The notes beneath the pieces are model-generated. The model saw nothing but the letters and a program-made list of their open reading frames with translations, was not told the DNA's origin and did not search any database. A stretch of DNA of 27,352 nucleotides from a virus: IMG/VR virus record IMGVR_UViG_3300034022_000380, positions 1 to 27,352 of that record; one strand, written 5' to 3'. The position numbers and the translations under genes were made by a program. Position 1 is the stretch's first letter; each line of letters begins with the position of its first letter. This document shows, one piece after another, positions 1-6,397 of this stretch.

Positions 1-2
1 AT

Positions 3-89
3 GGGTTTGCGGATCACACTCTTTATGTGCCGTCGGGGATGGTGGAAAGTGTGCAGTTTCTGCAACCGTTTAGCGCACCTCTAGAGTAA
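3..89 (+). CDS. C-terminal end of a probable phage structural protein (partial)
   Basis: Frame 3 is open from the left edge to a TAA at 87-89 and encodes about 28 residues ending FSAPLE. The other two forward frames stop at 70-72 and 82-84. The short peptide is polar with a few aromatics, as expected of a tail or minor structural protein. It is followed by a strong hairpin, which fits the end of a late operon. The slice ends in the tape measure gene, so this could be the last gene of the tail module in a circularly permuted or circularised map. That is inference; the fragment is too short to assign to a family. Confidence 0.45.
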   Translation, partial: GFADHTLYVPSGMVESVQFLQPFSAPLE

Positions 90-135
90 AGTTTTATTGG
101 GTCGTTCCCTGTCTGCGCCGGGGACATTTTCGCAG

Positions 136-166
136 GGTTGGGGGTTTTCCCCCTTCTCCCCCAACC
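136..166 (+). terminator. Strong GC hairpin after the structural module, with an alternative inner hairpin
   Basis: GGTTGGGGG at 136-144 pairs perfectly with CCCCCAACC at 158-166. An exclusive alternative is GGGGG-TTTT-CCCCC at 140-153. No U-tract follows, so this is either a non-canonical terminator or an RNA with two competing folds. It lies 46 bases after the partial structural gene and before the first early gene. Confidence 0.5.
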
Positions 167-224
167 TTGCACCCCTCAAAGTCTCTTAAATTAGCGGTTT
201 GCTAAATGTACAGCTTCCCTAGAT

Positions 225-244
225 TTTGTGTATAGGATGTTCCT
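225..244 (+). promoter_or_regulatory. Promoter-like start signal, copy 1
   Basis: TTTGTGTATA at 225-234 stands exactly 10 bases before the ATG at 245. The same 10-mer at the same distance precedes the ATG at 6365. TATAGG at 231-236 could serve as a -10 box, and AGGA at 234-237 could alternatively be a ribosome binding site. No clear -35 box is seen. Confidence 0.4.
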
Positions 245-466
245 ATGACAACAACAACCGGTTATAACGGCTTCATAGTTATGTTGCCGATCAAACAAGT
301 ATCAAAAACTAAATGGGTTTGTGCAGGAAAAGAAATTGAATATCGCAGGGTAGAAAACACATATCAAATGTTGTATTTCTATACATCAGGCGACCACACG
401 TTGGCTTTTCTTTCTTTAGAACACGCACATAGAGACATTTGTGAGATTGAAATGTTAGATATCTAA
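245..466 (+). CDS. Hypothetical protein, MTTT-start family
   Basis: A 73-residue protein of unknown function, mixed in composition, with a Cys at residue 26 and another near the end, and no membrane segment. Its first codons (ATGACAACAACA) match the starts of the genes at 6398 and 7093, and its upstream sequence matches the region before 6365, so the start is well supported. It is the first gene after the left hairpin and therefore probably the first early gene of this operon. I do not recognise the family. Confidence 0.6.
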   Translation: MTTTTGYNGFIVMLPIKQVSKTKWVCAGKEIEYRRVENTYQMLYFYTSGDHTLAFLSLEHAHRDICEIEMLDI

Positions 467-483
467 TATGAAAGTGAATATAT

Positions 484-627
484 ATGGGTAGGAAAATATC
501 TTCTGAATGTGGCACGTTCGGTGCTTATCGTCGTCATCTGCGTAACAAGGAAACACCTTGCCAACCATGTAAAACTGCTAACACGCAGTACCTGAAAAGC
601 AGGAAAGCGCATATCACACCCATTTGA
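484..627 (+). CDS. Small CGT-motif putative zinc-binding protein
   Basis: A 47-residue basic protein. It has C9-G-T-x-x-A-Y-x-x-H18-x-R, then P25-C26-x-x-C29-K. The spacing of C9, H18, C26 and C29 would suit one zinc site. Small proteins with the pattern CGT..GY..H.R..E.PC..CK are common in actinophage genomes, with no established role that I can name; DNA or RNA binding is a reasonable guess. It starts with ATG 17 bases after the previous stop and lies before the recombination genes. There is no strong ribosome binding site. Confidence 0.6.
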   Translation: MGRKISSECGTFGAYRRHLRNKETPCQPCKTANTQYLKSRKAHITPI

Positions 628-662
628 TTTAATACAAACAACAACTAATGAAGGGAACAATA

Positions 663-1598
663 ATGAAAGCAATACCAAAACCGATACACGGTACTCAAGA
701 TTGGTTAAACCTCAGGCATCGTGACCACAACGGCAATGTCATTTTCGGCGCATCAGAAGCAGGTGCGTTGATGGGTGTCAGCGAGTTTACAAGTCAATTA
801 GATTTGGCGGTATCAAAATTATCGCCACCTGTAGTGACACCACCTACAGCAGCGATGATCAAAGGAATTATCTTTGAACCGGCTTTAGGAGAATATGCGT
901 CACGAGAATTAGGGATGCAGTTAATCACTCCTGACGAAATGTATCTAAAAGGTCGATGGATCGCTACTTTAGATTTCGTGAATCAACACGACGCCCATAT
1001 CGTTGAAGCGAAGGTGACAAGTGCCTATGCGATTGATTCAGCAGAAGATTTGCCTGCATCATGGATTATGCAGGGTCACGTGCAACATTGGTGTACAGGA
1101 TATTCAGTAAGCTTTGTGGTATTTGATAAACGCCAACGCTTAGTGCTAGTTGATATGCCTATCAAGCGTGAATTAATTGATGAACTCAACTATGCCTCTG
1201 AAGAGTTAGGGGAATTTCTCGACCAAGGTGTAATACCTGAACAATATAGAGAATGGTTGACAGCAGAACAAATACAAGGTTTATACAAACCTGCTGCCGG
1301 CACGACGATTGAAGCAGATGAAGAGTTAGTGAACTGGATTACAGATTACGAAACTTCACGCAAAATGCGAATGGATGCTGAAAAAGCAGAGAAGTTTGCA
1401 AAAGACATGATCGCCCAAAGGATGCTAGATGCCGAATCAGTAGTGTCAAACGGCTTTACTGTACTTTCATGGAAACAGCAAAAAGGCAGAACATCATTTG
1501 ATCAGGCACGTTTTGAAACAGAACATCCTGACCTATATAGCAAGTATTTAAGAACGGGTTCACCAATCAGGGTTATGCGTTTAGGAAAGGGGAAATAA
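663..1598 (+). CDS. YqaJ-type recombination exonuclease
   Basis: A 311-residue member of the YqaJ/lambda-exonuclease fold (PD-(D/E)XK), which resects double-stranded DNA ends for annealing-based recombination. Visible signatures in order are the N-terminal W and R, FGASEAGALMG, KGIIFEPALGEYASRE (early Glu), WIATLDF (metal-binding Asp), IVEAKVTS (E-x-K core) and ASWIMQGHVQHW (conserved Gln region). ATG 663 is preferred over the in-frame ATG at 648 because AAGGGA at 651-656 sits six bases before 663. It pairs with the annealing protein three bases downstream, giving an exonuclease/annealase two-gene system. The C-terminal 100 residues are helical and less conserved. Confidence 0.85.
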   Translation: MKAIPKPIHGTQDWLNLRHRDHNGNVIFGASEAGALMGVSEFTSQLDLAVSKLSPPVVTPPTAAMIKGIIFEPALGEYASRELGMQLITPDEMYLKGRWIATLDFVNQHDAHIVEAKVTSAYAIDSAEDLPASWIMQGHVQHWCTGYSVSFVVFDKRQRLVLVDMPIKRELIDELNYASEELGEFLDQGVIPEQYREWLTAEQIQGLYKPAAGTTIEADEELVNWITDYETSRKMRMDAEKAEKFAKDMIAQRMLDAESVVSNGFTVLSWKQQKGRTSFDQARFETEHPDLYSKYLRTGSPIRVMRLGKGK

Positions 1599-1601
1599 AT
1601 C

Positions 1602-2234
1602 ATGGCATTTGATATGAGCAATTATGTTGATGTGGCAGAACGGTTGAAGTTGGCGTTAGAAAAATGGGGGGAAGGATTACGCATCCAATGCGACCCACCT
1701 AAAGTCGTCACAATCAATGACCGTACATTTATTGAGGTCACAACGAGGGCATGGCGTACACCCGATGACCCTCTTCCATCTGTCGCTACTGCATGGGAAC
1801 CATTTCCCGGTCAAACTACATTCACGAAGAACAGTGAAATGATGAACTGCGAAACGAGTTCGCTCGGTCGCTGTTTAGGAATGATGGGCGTTGGGGTGCG
1901 TAACAGCATCGCTACCTTAAACGAAGTGCGTAATAGGCAAAGCGAAGAAGAACTTCACCCCACTGCACATAAACCTCAACAACGTGTCGCTGCCGACAAA
2001 CCGAAAGCCGATACGAACGTAATCCCTATCGGTGAAAAAGTAGGTGGCGGTGGAATTTCTACCGCTCAAAAAAACTTTGTCGCAAAACTCGTACGGGAAT
2101 GCAAACTAGATTCGGTTGATGCAGTAGCAACTAACACTATCGGTAGAGAAATCACATCTGTTGAAGATTTGACTACTCGTGAAGCTTCATTGGTAATCAA
2201 AGCACTTACAGAACTGAAAGAGGCTTTGAAGTGA
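1602..2234 (+). CDS. Phage single-strand DNA annealing protein (ERF/Sak-like)
   Basis: A 210-residue protein with the actinophage annealase pattern: YVDVAERLK at the start, a TRAWRTPDDPLPSVATAWE stretch, FTKNSEMMNCETSSLGRCLG with its conserved Glu-Thr-Ser and Gly-Arg, then MGVGV. Around residues 110-155 is a polar linker. Residues 158-210 form a small helical C-terminal domain (ISTAQKNFVAKLV, then LTTREASLVIKAL) often found at the end of phage annealases. Position directly after the exonuclease supports a role in recombination-dependent replication. Exact superfamily (ERF, Sak or RecT-like) cannot be fixed from sequence reading alone. Confidence 0.75.
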   Translation: MAFDMSNYVDVAERLKLALEKWGEGLRIQCDPPKVVTINDRTFIEVTTRAWRTPDDPLPSVATAWEPFPGQTTFTKNSEMMNCETSSLGRCLGMMGVGVRNSIATLNEVRNRQSEEELHPTAHKPQQRVAADKPKADTNVIPIGEKVGGGGISTAQKNFVAKLVRECKLDSVDAVATNTIGREITSVEDLTTREASLVIKALTELKEALK

Positions 2235-2491
2235 AGCAGGTACAACCAGGTATATATATTTCTGGTCTGCCATTGTTGAAGAAGTTTGATGGTGTGCCTG
2301 ATCATATTGTCGCTGAACGATTGGGGGTTGGCCGTATGACAGTCATGGAATGGCGACATGGCAGGAGGATTCATTGGCGTAAAGCGGATGAGTACGCTTG
2401 CAGGATAGGGTTGCACCCTTATTCTGTGTGGGGTGATGAATGGTTTTTGGGTGCTTTCAGTAGTCGTAGAAATAGAAAGAAGGTGGCGTGA
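2231..2491 (+). CDS. Small helix-turn-helix DNA-binding protein
   Basis: An 86-residue basic protein. Residues 20-45 read as a helix-turn-helix: PDHIVAERLGVGRMTVMEWR is typical of Xre-like or MerR-like binding helices, followed by ADEYACRIGLHP. The start is GTG, overlapping the previous stop by four bases (GTGA), with GAAAGAGG eight bases upstream. Likely a small transcription regulator or excisionase-like accessory factor; the target is unknown. Confidence 0.65.
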   Translation: MKQVQPGIYISGLPLLKKFDGVPDHIVAERLGVGRMTVMEWRHGRRIHWRKADEYACRIGLHPYSVWGDEWFLGAFSSRRNRKKVA

Positions 2492-2658
2492 TGAATGACC
2501 CTATTTTGTTGAGGGCTTTGGCTGATGAGTTTGCGTTGGGTAAGGGCAGTGATCAGATTGCGTCGTGGGCGTTGCATGAGTGCGCTGACTACATCGACAA
2601 ACTGCGTACCACTATCCAAATGTTGATGGAAGAACCGGTTGCTGATGAACAAGAATGA
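2491..2658 (+). CDS. Hypothetical small helical protein
   Basis: A 55-residue acidic protein starting with an ATG that overlaps the previous stop by one base (TGATG). It is predicted by eye to be two helices (ILLRALADEFALG and IASWALHECADYIDKLRTTI) with an acidic tail. AAGAAGG at 2476-2482 gives a good ribosome binding site. The reading frame is clean and both junctions overlap, which is why I accept it despite its size. Function unknown. Confidence 0.55.
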   Translation: MNDPILLRALADEFALGKGSDQIASWALHECADYIDKLRTTIQMLMEEPVADEQE

Positions 2659-2995
2659 TTTGGTGTCACGGTTCAGAGAGAAGCAAGATAAGCATTGGCA
2701 TCCGTTTATGGGTGTTGATACGACCATTGAAAAGAAGGCAGACATGGCAGTTATGACGGAAGAAGATCATTACGAGATCAAGGTTTACCCAAAAGGCAAC
2801 AGGATCGTTCTTAGGTTTGTTGGCGATTGTTGGGACAAATACAATTACGAAATGACCTACAACACTTTTGTTGCACCGTTAGTAAGGCGGTATTCACAAG
2901 ATTGGATGACTTGGGATACACGCATCACACTCACTCACGGCTATTACGTGTGGACATGGGAGAAGCGTGAACTTGACATTAAAGGCGATGGTTGA
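2645..2995 (+). CDS. Hypothetical protein
   Basis: A 116-residue protein rich in aromatic residues, with a likely beta-strand core (YEIKVYPKGNRIVLRF, later ITLTHGYYVWTWEK). The ATG at 2645 overlaps the previous gene by 14 bases and has GGAAG upstream; a TTG at 2639 would add two residues. No catalytic motif is recognised. It lies between the HTH gene and WhiB in the recombination/regulation operon. Confidence 0.6.
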   Translation: MNKNDLVSRFREKQDKHWHPFMGVDTTIEKKADMAVMTEEDHYEIKVYPKGNRIVLRFVGDCWDKYNYEMTYNTFVAPLVRRYSQDWMTWDTRITLTHGYYVWTWEKRELDIKGDG

Positions 2996-3297
2996 TGGGT
3001 GATCTGTCGTGGCGTGACAGAGCGGCCTGCAAAGGTGCAGAAACAAAAATCTTTTTCCCACATGACACTTTAAAACAAGATAGATGGGACGAAGGTTTAG
3101 CGTTCTGCTACACCTGCCCTGTACGTTTGCCTTGTCTTGACCTAGCTTTACAAATAGATTCTGTCGATGATCGTTGGGGATTGTTCGGGGGTTTATTACC
3201 GGGTGAACGACGGCAGATGAGGCGTGGGTACGGTAACTTTGAAAGACAGTTTGCTGATGGCAGCATCGTCGGGATAAGGACTACACGGAATGTCTGA
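2995..3297 (+). CDS. whiB: WhiB-family iron-sulfur transcription regulator
   Basis: A 100-residue WhiB-like (Wbl) protein. The four cluster-binding cysteines are at 12, 38, 41 and 47 (C-x25-C-x2-C-x5-C), followed by the diagnostic RWGLFGGLLPGERR turn and basic residues. Wbl proteins bind a [4Fe-4S] cluster and usually act on transcription through the primary sigma factor; they are confined to Actinobacteria and their phages, so this gene is the best host indicator here. The ATG overlaps the previous stop (TGATG); a TTG at 2992 is also possible. It may redirect host RNA polymerase or mimic a host Wbl. Confidence 0.93.
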   Translation: MGDLSWRDRAACKGAETKIFFPHDTLKQDRWDEGLAFCYTCPVRLPCLDLALQIDSVDDRWGLFGGLLPGERRQMRRGYGNFERQFADGSIVGIRTTRNV

Positions 3298-3715
3298 TCT
3301 AGTTGGTGGCGTAAAAGCAGATTGTGTTTGCGGATGCGGATTGTTCGGTACACCTAGAAAAAGGCCATTGGGTCACATCAGGGCATGTGATTGCCCTAAG
3401 TGCAGGGGTAAACGCAATAGATCAAAAGGTGACAGCAAAGCACGGGTTGCACGCAAGCAATTAGGTATTGGTGGTGTTAATTCACGCCATGAGGAGTTGT
3501 GGGGTGGTGATGTGCGTGTTGAAATTAAAGCAGGCGCACAAATAAAACCGGTTTTGACTGCGTTCTTGCGTTGTGAAATGCAATCAGAAGCAGCGAGACC
3601 TGTAGGCGATCATCGACCGTTCATGCTCGTAGCTATGCCCGATGGCATGAAAGATGGTCTCGTAGTCATGTGGTTGTCAGATTATGTTCAACATCACGGA
3701 ATTGAACCTGTGTGA
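3290..3715 (+). CDS. Putative Holliday-junction-resolvase-like nuclease with N-terminal zinc module
   Basis: A 141-residue protein. The N-terminus is Cys-rich (C12-x-C-x-C, then C33-x-C35-x-x-C38) and is followed by a basic stretch (RGKRNRSKGDSKARVARK). Around residues 73-87, RVEIKAGAQIKP resembles the E-x-K core of PD-(D/E)XK nucleases. A later GDHRPFMLVAMPDG segment is also conserved in actinophage proteins of this type. Location in the recombination operon, after the exonuclease and annealase, favours junction resolution or DNA processing. The nuclease call is inference from the short motif. ATG 3290 overlaps whiB by eight bases, with ATAAGGA upstream. Confidence 0.5.
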   Translation: MSDLVGGVKADCVCGCGLFGTPRKRPLGHIRACDCPKCRGKRNRSKGDSKARVARKQLGIGGVNSRHEELWGGDVRVEIKAGAQIKPVLTAFLRCEMQSEAARPVGDHRPFMLVAMPDGMKDGLVVMWLSDYVQHHGIEPV

Positions 3716-3755
3716 TTTCTTACTGCACAGGTATAGAGTGCCGTTCAAGTTAAAA

Positions 3756-3782
3756 CCCCCACACAGCGCAAACTGTCGGGGG
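3756..3782 (+). promoter_or_regulatory. Hairpin in the leader of the next gene
   Basis: CCCCC (3756-3760) and ACAG (3763-3766) pair with CTGT (3773-3776) and GGGGG (3778-3782) around a CGCAAA loop, with a small internal asymmetry. It ends one base before the first possible ATG of the next reading frame. It could be a terminator without a U-tract or a translational control element. Confidence 0.4.
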
Positions 3783-3834
3783 CATGACCAAACATAAGGA
3801 GTGTTTGATATGGAAAGTTTATACGAGCTTAGCT

Positions 3835-4215
3835 GTGAATAGTGCAGAGATTGAACTACTCGTAGATCGCCTTATGGGTGCATACCCATCAACAAAAGTT
3901 GGTGACGTTAAGGTTAAAGCCTTGTGGACTCGCAGGGCAGAGTTGTTGGGTTTCCCGACTGATCGTGCTGCTGATCTTATTGATCAAGTTTTAAATGCCT
4001 GTAGGTTTTTCCCTTCGTTGCCTGAAATGGTTGCCTGTATTGAAATGGTGCTTGCACCCCGGCGTGATTCTTATGAGTGTCAGAAGTGTGGCGGTACAGG
4101 CTTTGTCGTAATCACAGATGAACATGGTGATGTAAAACGGTTCCCACACAGGAACTTTCCTGAAGGTGCAGCCGTATATACGAGGGCAACTAACTGCGAT
4201 ATTTGTAATAACTAG
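3835..4215 (+). CDS. Putative replication protein, helicase-loader-like, with C-terminal zinc finger
   Basis: About 126 residues from a GTG at 3835; the frame is open back to an ATG at 3784. The helical part (AEIELLVDRLMGAYP, VKALWTRRAELLGF, then FFPSLPEMVACIEMVL) resembles the small phage helicase loader/inhibitor family typified by SPP1 G39P, in which a Trp and an FPP/FPSL motif recur. The C-terminus adds CQKCGGTGF and CDICNN, a four-Cys zinc site. The start is uncertain: AAGGAG at 3796-3801 is ideally spaced for the out-of-frame ATG at 3810, which opens a ten-codon ORF ending at 3842. Reinitiation at GTG 3835 is one explanation. The functional call is tentative. Confidence 0.4.
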   Translation: MNSAEIELLVDRLMGAYPSTKVGDVKVKALWTRRAELLGFPTDRAADLIDQVLNACRFFPSLPEMVACIEMVLAPRRDSYECQKCGGTGFVVITDEHGDVKRFPHRNFPEGAAVYTRATNCDICNN

Positions 4216-4297
4216 ACGATCCACGCAAGTGGTGGAGCATTGCGCTAACCCCAACATGAACTGATATGTAGTTGGGCATGTGATTCGTGACCTGAAA

Positions 4298-4313
4298 GGG
4301 GGATCGTTCCCCC
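4298..4313 (+). terminator. Compact GC hairpin in a gene-free gap
   Basis: GGGGGA (4298-4303), a four-base loop TCGT, and TCCCCC (4308-4313). There is no U-tract. It sits in the 150-base gap between 4216 and 4365, in which I see no convincing ORF or tRNA, and may terminate or attenuate transcription ahead of the lysozyme and methyltransferase genes. Confidence 0.35.
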
Positions 4314-4365
4314 ATATCCAAAACGCCTTCATGCCAATGAAGATACGTCGGGAAAGGAACAAAAG

Positions 4366-4512
4366 GTGTCGGCTAGAAACGTCACGGCCACCTGCAGAAA
4401 TGCGAAGCGTGGGGGGACACGTTCTCGTTCTACAACATTCATCAAATTGGTGGTGAATACTGCCACCAACAAATATGAATATAAACACAGAACCTGTAGA
4501 TGTTGTGACTAG
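4366..4512 (+). CDS. Small Cys-containing basic protein
   Basis: A 48-residue basic protein from a GTG with GGAAAGGA at 4351-4358 as ribosome binding site. It contains TC10RNAKRGGTRSR, then CRCCD at the end, so up to four cysteines could hold a metal. The CRNA.RG.TRSR pattern is reminiscent of very small actinophage zinc-finger proteins. A different-frame ORF (4331-4456) overlaps but lacks such motifs. Function unknown. Confidence 0.5.
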   Translation: MSARNVTATCRNAKRGGTRSRSTTFIKLVVNTATNKYEYKHRTCRCCD

Positions 4513-4630
4513 GATATTCCTAACAACTAGAGGTGAGTCAGGAAGTAATACCTGCATCAATTGTCGGCTACGACTCATCCACATTATTCATGGCACAGCA
4601 TGGCTGTTTGACCGTAGGAGAATCTGTTGA
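4475..4630 (+). CDS. Possible small Cys-containing protein overlapping the lysozyme start
   Basis: A 51-residue ORF from ATG 4475, with a GTG alternative at 4505. It contains C27-x-x-C30 and a hydrophobic or aromatic run (LRLIHIIHGTAWLF), ending in Cys. Its stop overlaps the TTG start of the next gene by four bases, a junction type repeated elsewhere in this genome. It has no clear ribosome binding site and overlaps the previous small ORF by 38 bases, so it is less certain than its neighbours. Confidence 0.35.
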   Translation: MNINTEPVDVVTRIFLTTRGESGSNTCINCRLRLIHIIHGTAWLFDRRRIC

Positions 4631-5055
4631 AAAAGTTTTTCGTAGTTCTATTTGCGTTATCTGTAATGAACCCTGTATCGGTTGAAGCAAAATATGATGC
4701 TCCGCCGGCGTGGTTAGTAAAAAGAGTGCAGCAAGGGGATAGGTGTAAAAAACTTGAACCTGATATTGCTGAGGCAGGCCTTCCTGTCACCTATTTTACT
4801 TATATCGCATGGCGTGAATCACGCTGCCGAATCAACGCTATAAATGCTCGGTTCAACAAGCAAGGTAAAGTAGTGTGGGCATTGAATAGGAATGGTACAT
4901 TTGATTCAGGAGTATTTCAAATCAACTCCTCATGGAGAACTAAAACTCGTAAGGTATGCGGGGGTGATATAAAAAAGTTGATGCAATGGGAATGTAACCT
5001 AGCTATGGCAGTGAATTTATATCGTGATGGTGGATTGCACCATTGGGGTTTTTAA
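4627..5055 (+). CDS. Exported lysozyme-like transglycosylase (endolysin candidate)
   Basis: A 142-residue protein. Residues 1-21 form a signal peptide (MKKFF, hydrophobic core, cleavage after VEA). The mature part shows the SLT/goose-lysozyme pattern: Y-I-A-W-R-E64-S with the likely catalytic Glu, GVFQINSSW around residues 95-103, and WECNLAMAVNLYRDGGLHHW near the end. Cysteines 40, 67, 111 and 123 could form disulfides, consistent with an exported enzyme. It would cleave cell-wall glycan for host lysis. The start is TTG with AGGAGA seven bases upstream. No holin is adjacent, so a signal-peptide-driven lysin is possible; a role in cell entry is the alternative. Confidence 0.8.
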   Translation: MKKFFVVLFALSVMNPVSVEAKYDAPPAWLVKRVQQGDRCKKLEPDIAEAGLPVTYFTYIAWRESRCRINAINARFNKQGKVVWALNRNGTFDSGVFQINSSWRTKTRKVCGGDIKKLMQWECNLAMAVNLYRDGGLHHWGF

Positions 5056-5070
5056 ATAAAAGGAGAAGGG

Positions 5071-6228
5071 ATGAAGTTTGGCAGTTTATTTGCCGGCGTT
5101 GGTGGTTTTGATCTCGGCTTTGAAGCAGCAGGAATAGAATGCTGTTTTCAAGTTGAATGGGATAAATACTGTCAGCAAGTTTTGGCGTACCATTGGCCTG
5201 ATGTGCCACGTTGGTCAGATGTAAGTGATGTAAAGGGTGCGGATTTACCACCTGTTGACATAATCACATTTGGTTCGCCATGTCAAGATTTGAGCATTGC
5301 AGGGAAACGTGCAGGGCTTGATGGGGGTAGAAGTAATTTGTTTTTTGAAGCAACGAGAATAATAAGGGAGATGCGTGATGCAACAAATGGAATTTTTCCG
5401 AGAGTGGCAGTTTGGGAGAACGTGCCGGGTGCCTTCTCATCTAATGGTGGAAATGATTTCGGATCAGTCTTGGACGGGTTGGCAGACGTCGGGGCGATGG
5501 GAATTGAATGGGCAGTGCTGGATGCGAGATGGTTCGGAGTCCCCCAACGCAGACGACGTATCTTTGTCATCGCTGAATTTGATCCTGCAAGAGCCTTCAG
5601 AGGTGGAGAACCTTTACTTGCTGTCGGCAAAGGCAGCGCAAGGGATCTTGAGAAGAACCTCAAACAAAAAGCAGACGCTGCCGGCAAAACTATCGGAAGC
5701 ATTAAAAATGGTGGCATCACAAAATCCCTCTCAGTAGCGGATCTCACCAAAGGGCAAACCAATAATCAAGCCGTGCAATCAGGTTTGCTACAAGTAGTAG
5801 AACAACCACTGCTTTTTGATGGCACACGGGTCAATGATGTTCGTGTCACAGATAGTGAAACGTCACCGACATTGACTAGCAGGATGGGGACGGGTGGGAA
5901 TACTGTGCCAATGATGGCGATACCTATTCAAGGCACAATCATCGGAAGGCAAGATCACAACGGACCGGGTAAAGGTTTCGGCGATGATGGTTCACCTATG
6001 TACACGATCACGCAGGCAGATACACATTTCGTAGCTACACAATACGAAGTAAGAAGATTGACTGAAATTGAATGTGAAAGGTTGATGGGATGGCCTGATA
6101 ATCACACTCTGCACAGGGCAGACGGCAAACGAACCCCTGCTACCCAAAGATACAAGATGTGTGGAAACGGTGTTGCTAGTCCTGTCGCTAAATGGGTTGC
6201 AGAACAAATAATCGCTGCCGAACCCTAA
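5071..6228 (+). CDS. DNA (cytosine-5) methyltransferase
   Basis: A 385-residue C5-cytosine methyltransferase that transfers a methyl group from S-adenosylmethionine to cytosine C5. Motifs in order: I, FAGVGGFDLGF (residues 7-17); IV, GSPCQD with catalytic Cys71; VI, ENVPG (116-120); VIII, QRRRRIF (159-165); a variable target-recognition region (about 175-325); IX, RLTEIECERLMGWPD; X, GNGVASPVAKWV. It appears complete. A strong AAGGAG lies upstream. No partner endonuclease is adjacent, so it is an orphan methyltransferase. Because a TET/JBP-type dioxygenase and a glycosyltransferase lie 3.4-4.3 kb downstream, it may supply 5-methylcytosine for further modification. Target sequence cannot be read from the protein. 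Confidence 0.97.
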   Translation: MKFGSLFAGVGGFDLGFEAAGIECCFQVEWDKYCQQVLAYHWPDVPRWSDVSDVKGADLPPVDIITFGSPCQDLSIAGKRAGLDGGRSNLFFEATRIIREMRDATNGIFPRVAVWENVPGAFSSNGGNDFGSVLDGLADVGAMGIEWAVLDARWFGVPQRRRRIFVIAEFDPARAFRGGEPLLAVGKGSARDLEKNLKQKADAAGKTIGSIKNGGITKSLSVADLTKGQTNNQAVQSGLLQVVEQPLLFDGTRVNDVRVTDSETSPTLTSRMGTGGNTVPMMAIPIQGTIIGRQDHNGPGKGFGDDGSPMYTITQADTHFVATQYEVRRLTEIECERLMGWPDNHTLHRADGKRTPATQRYKMCGNGVASPVAKWVAEQIIAAEP

Positions 6229-6344
6229 AAAACACCCGTTTAAACGTCCTTTAAGGCGTTCAAATTGACTGTTTGGTATATAGGTGCAGGGCTTTTAAAG
6301 GCATGATTTAAAAAATGTGAACAAAAGATGCCACGCCTGATCCA

Positions 6345-6364
6345 TTTGTGTATATACTAAATGT
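6345..6364 (+). promoter_or_regulatory. Promoter-like start signal, copy 2, possible leaderless start
   Basis: TTTGTGTATA at 6345-6354 is identical to 225-234 and again stands exactly 10 bases before an ATG (6365). TATACT at 6353-6358 is a good -10 box six bases before that ATG, so transcription could begin at or next to the codon. No good -35 box is seen. The gap 6229-6344 also holds a CGTTTAAACG palindrome. Confidence 0.5.
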
Positions 6365-6397
6365 ATGGCAACAACGCCTAGACAGGGAGACAACAAC

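Noticed and set aside
4216-4365. Possible tRNA or structured RNA suggested by the GGGGGA-TCGT-TCCCCC hairpin
   Set aside because: No T-loop sequence, acceptor pairing or anticodon arm could be fitted on either strand.
4331-4456. ORF of 41 codons from ATG 4331, overlapping the Cys-motif ORF at 4366
   Set aside because: Its composition is featureless, and the GTG ORF at 4366 has the better-placed ribosome binding site and ordered cysteines.
3991-4584. Minus-strand ORF of 197 codons spanning the loader-like gene and the gap
   Set aside because: No recognisable domain, no ribosome binding site, and opposite to the strand of every other gene.
5283-5762. Minus-strand ORF of 159 codons and plus-strand ORF 5375-5737 within the methyltransferase
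   Set aside because: Both overlap intact C5 methyltransferase motifs and show no independent family features.
6265-6284. TTGACT near 6265 as a -35 box with TATAGG at 6279
   Set aside because: The spacing is only about eight bases, far too short for a sigma-70 type promoter.
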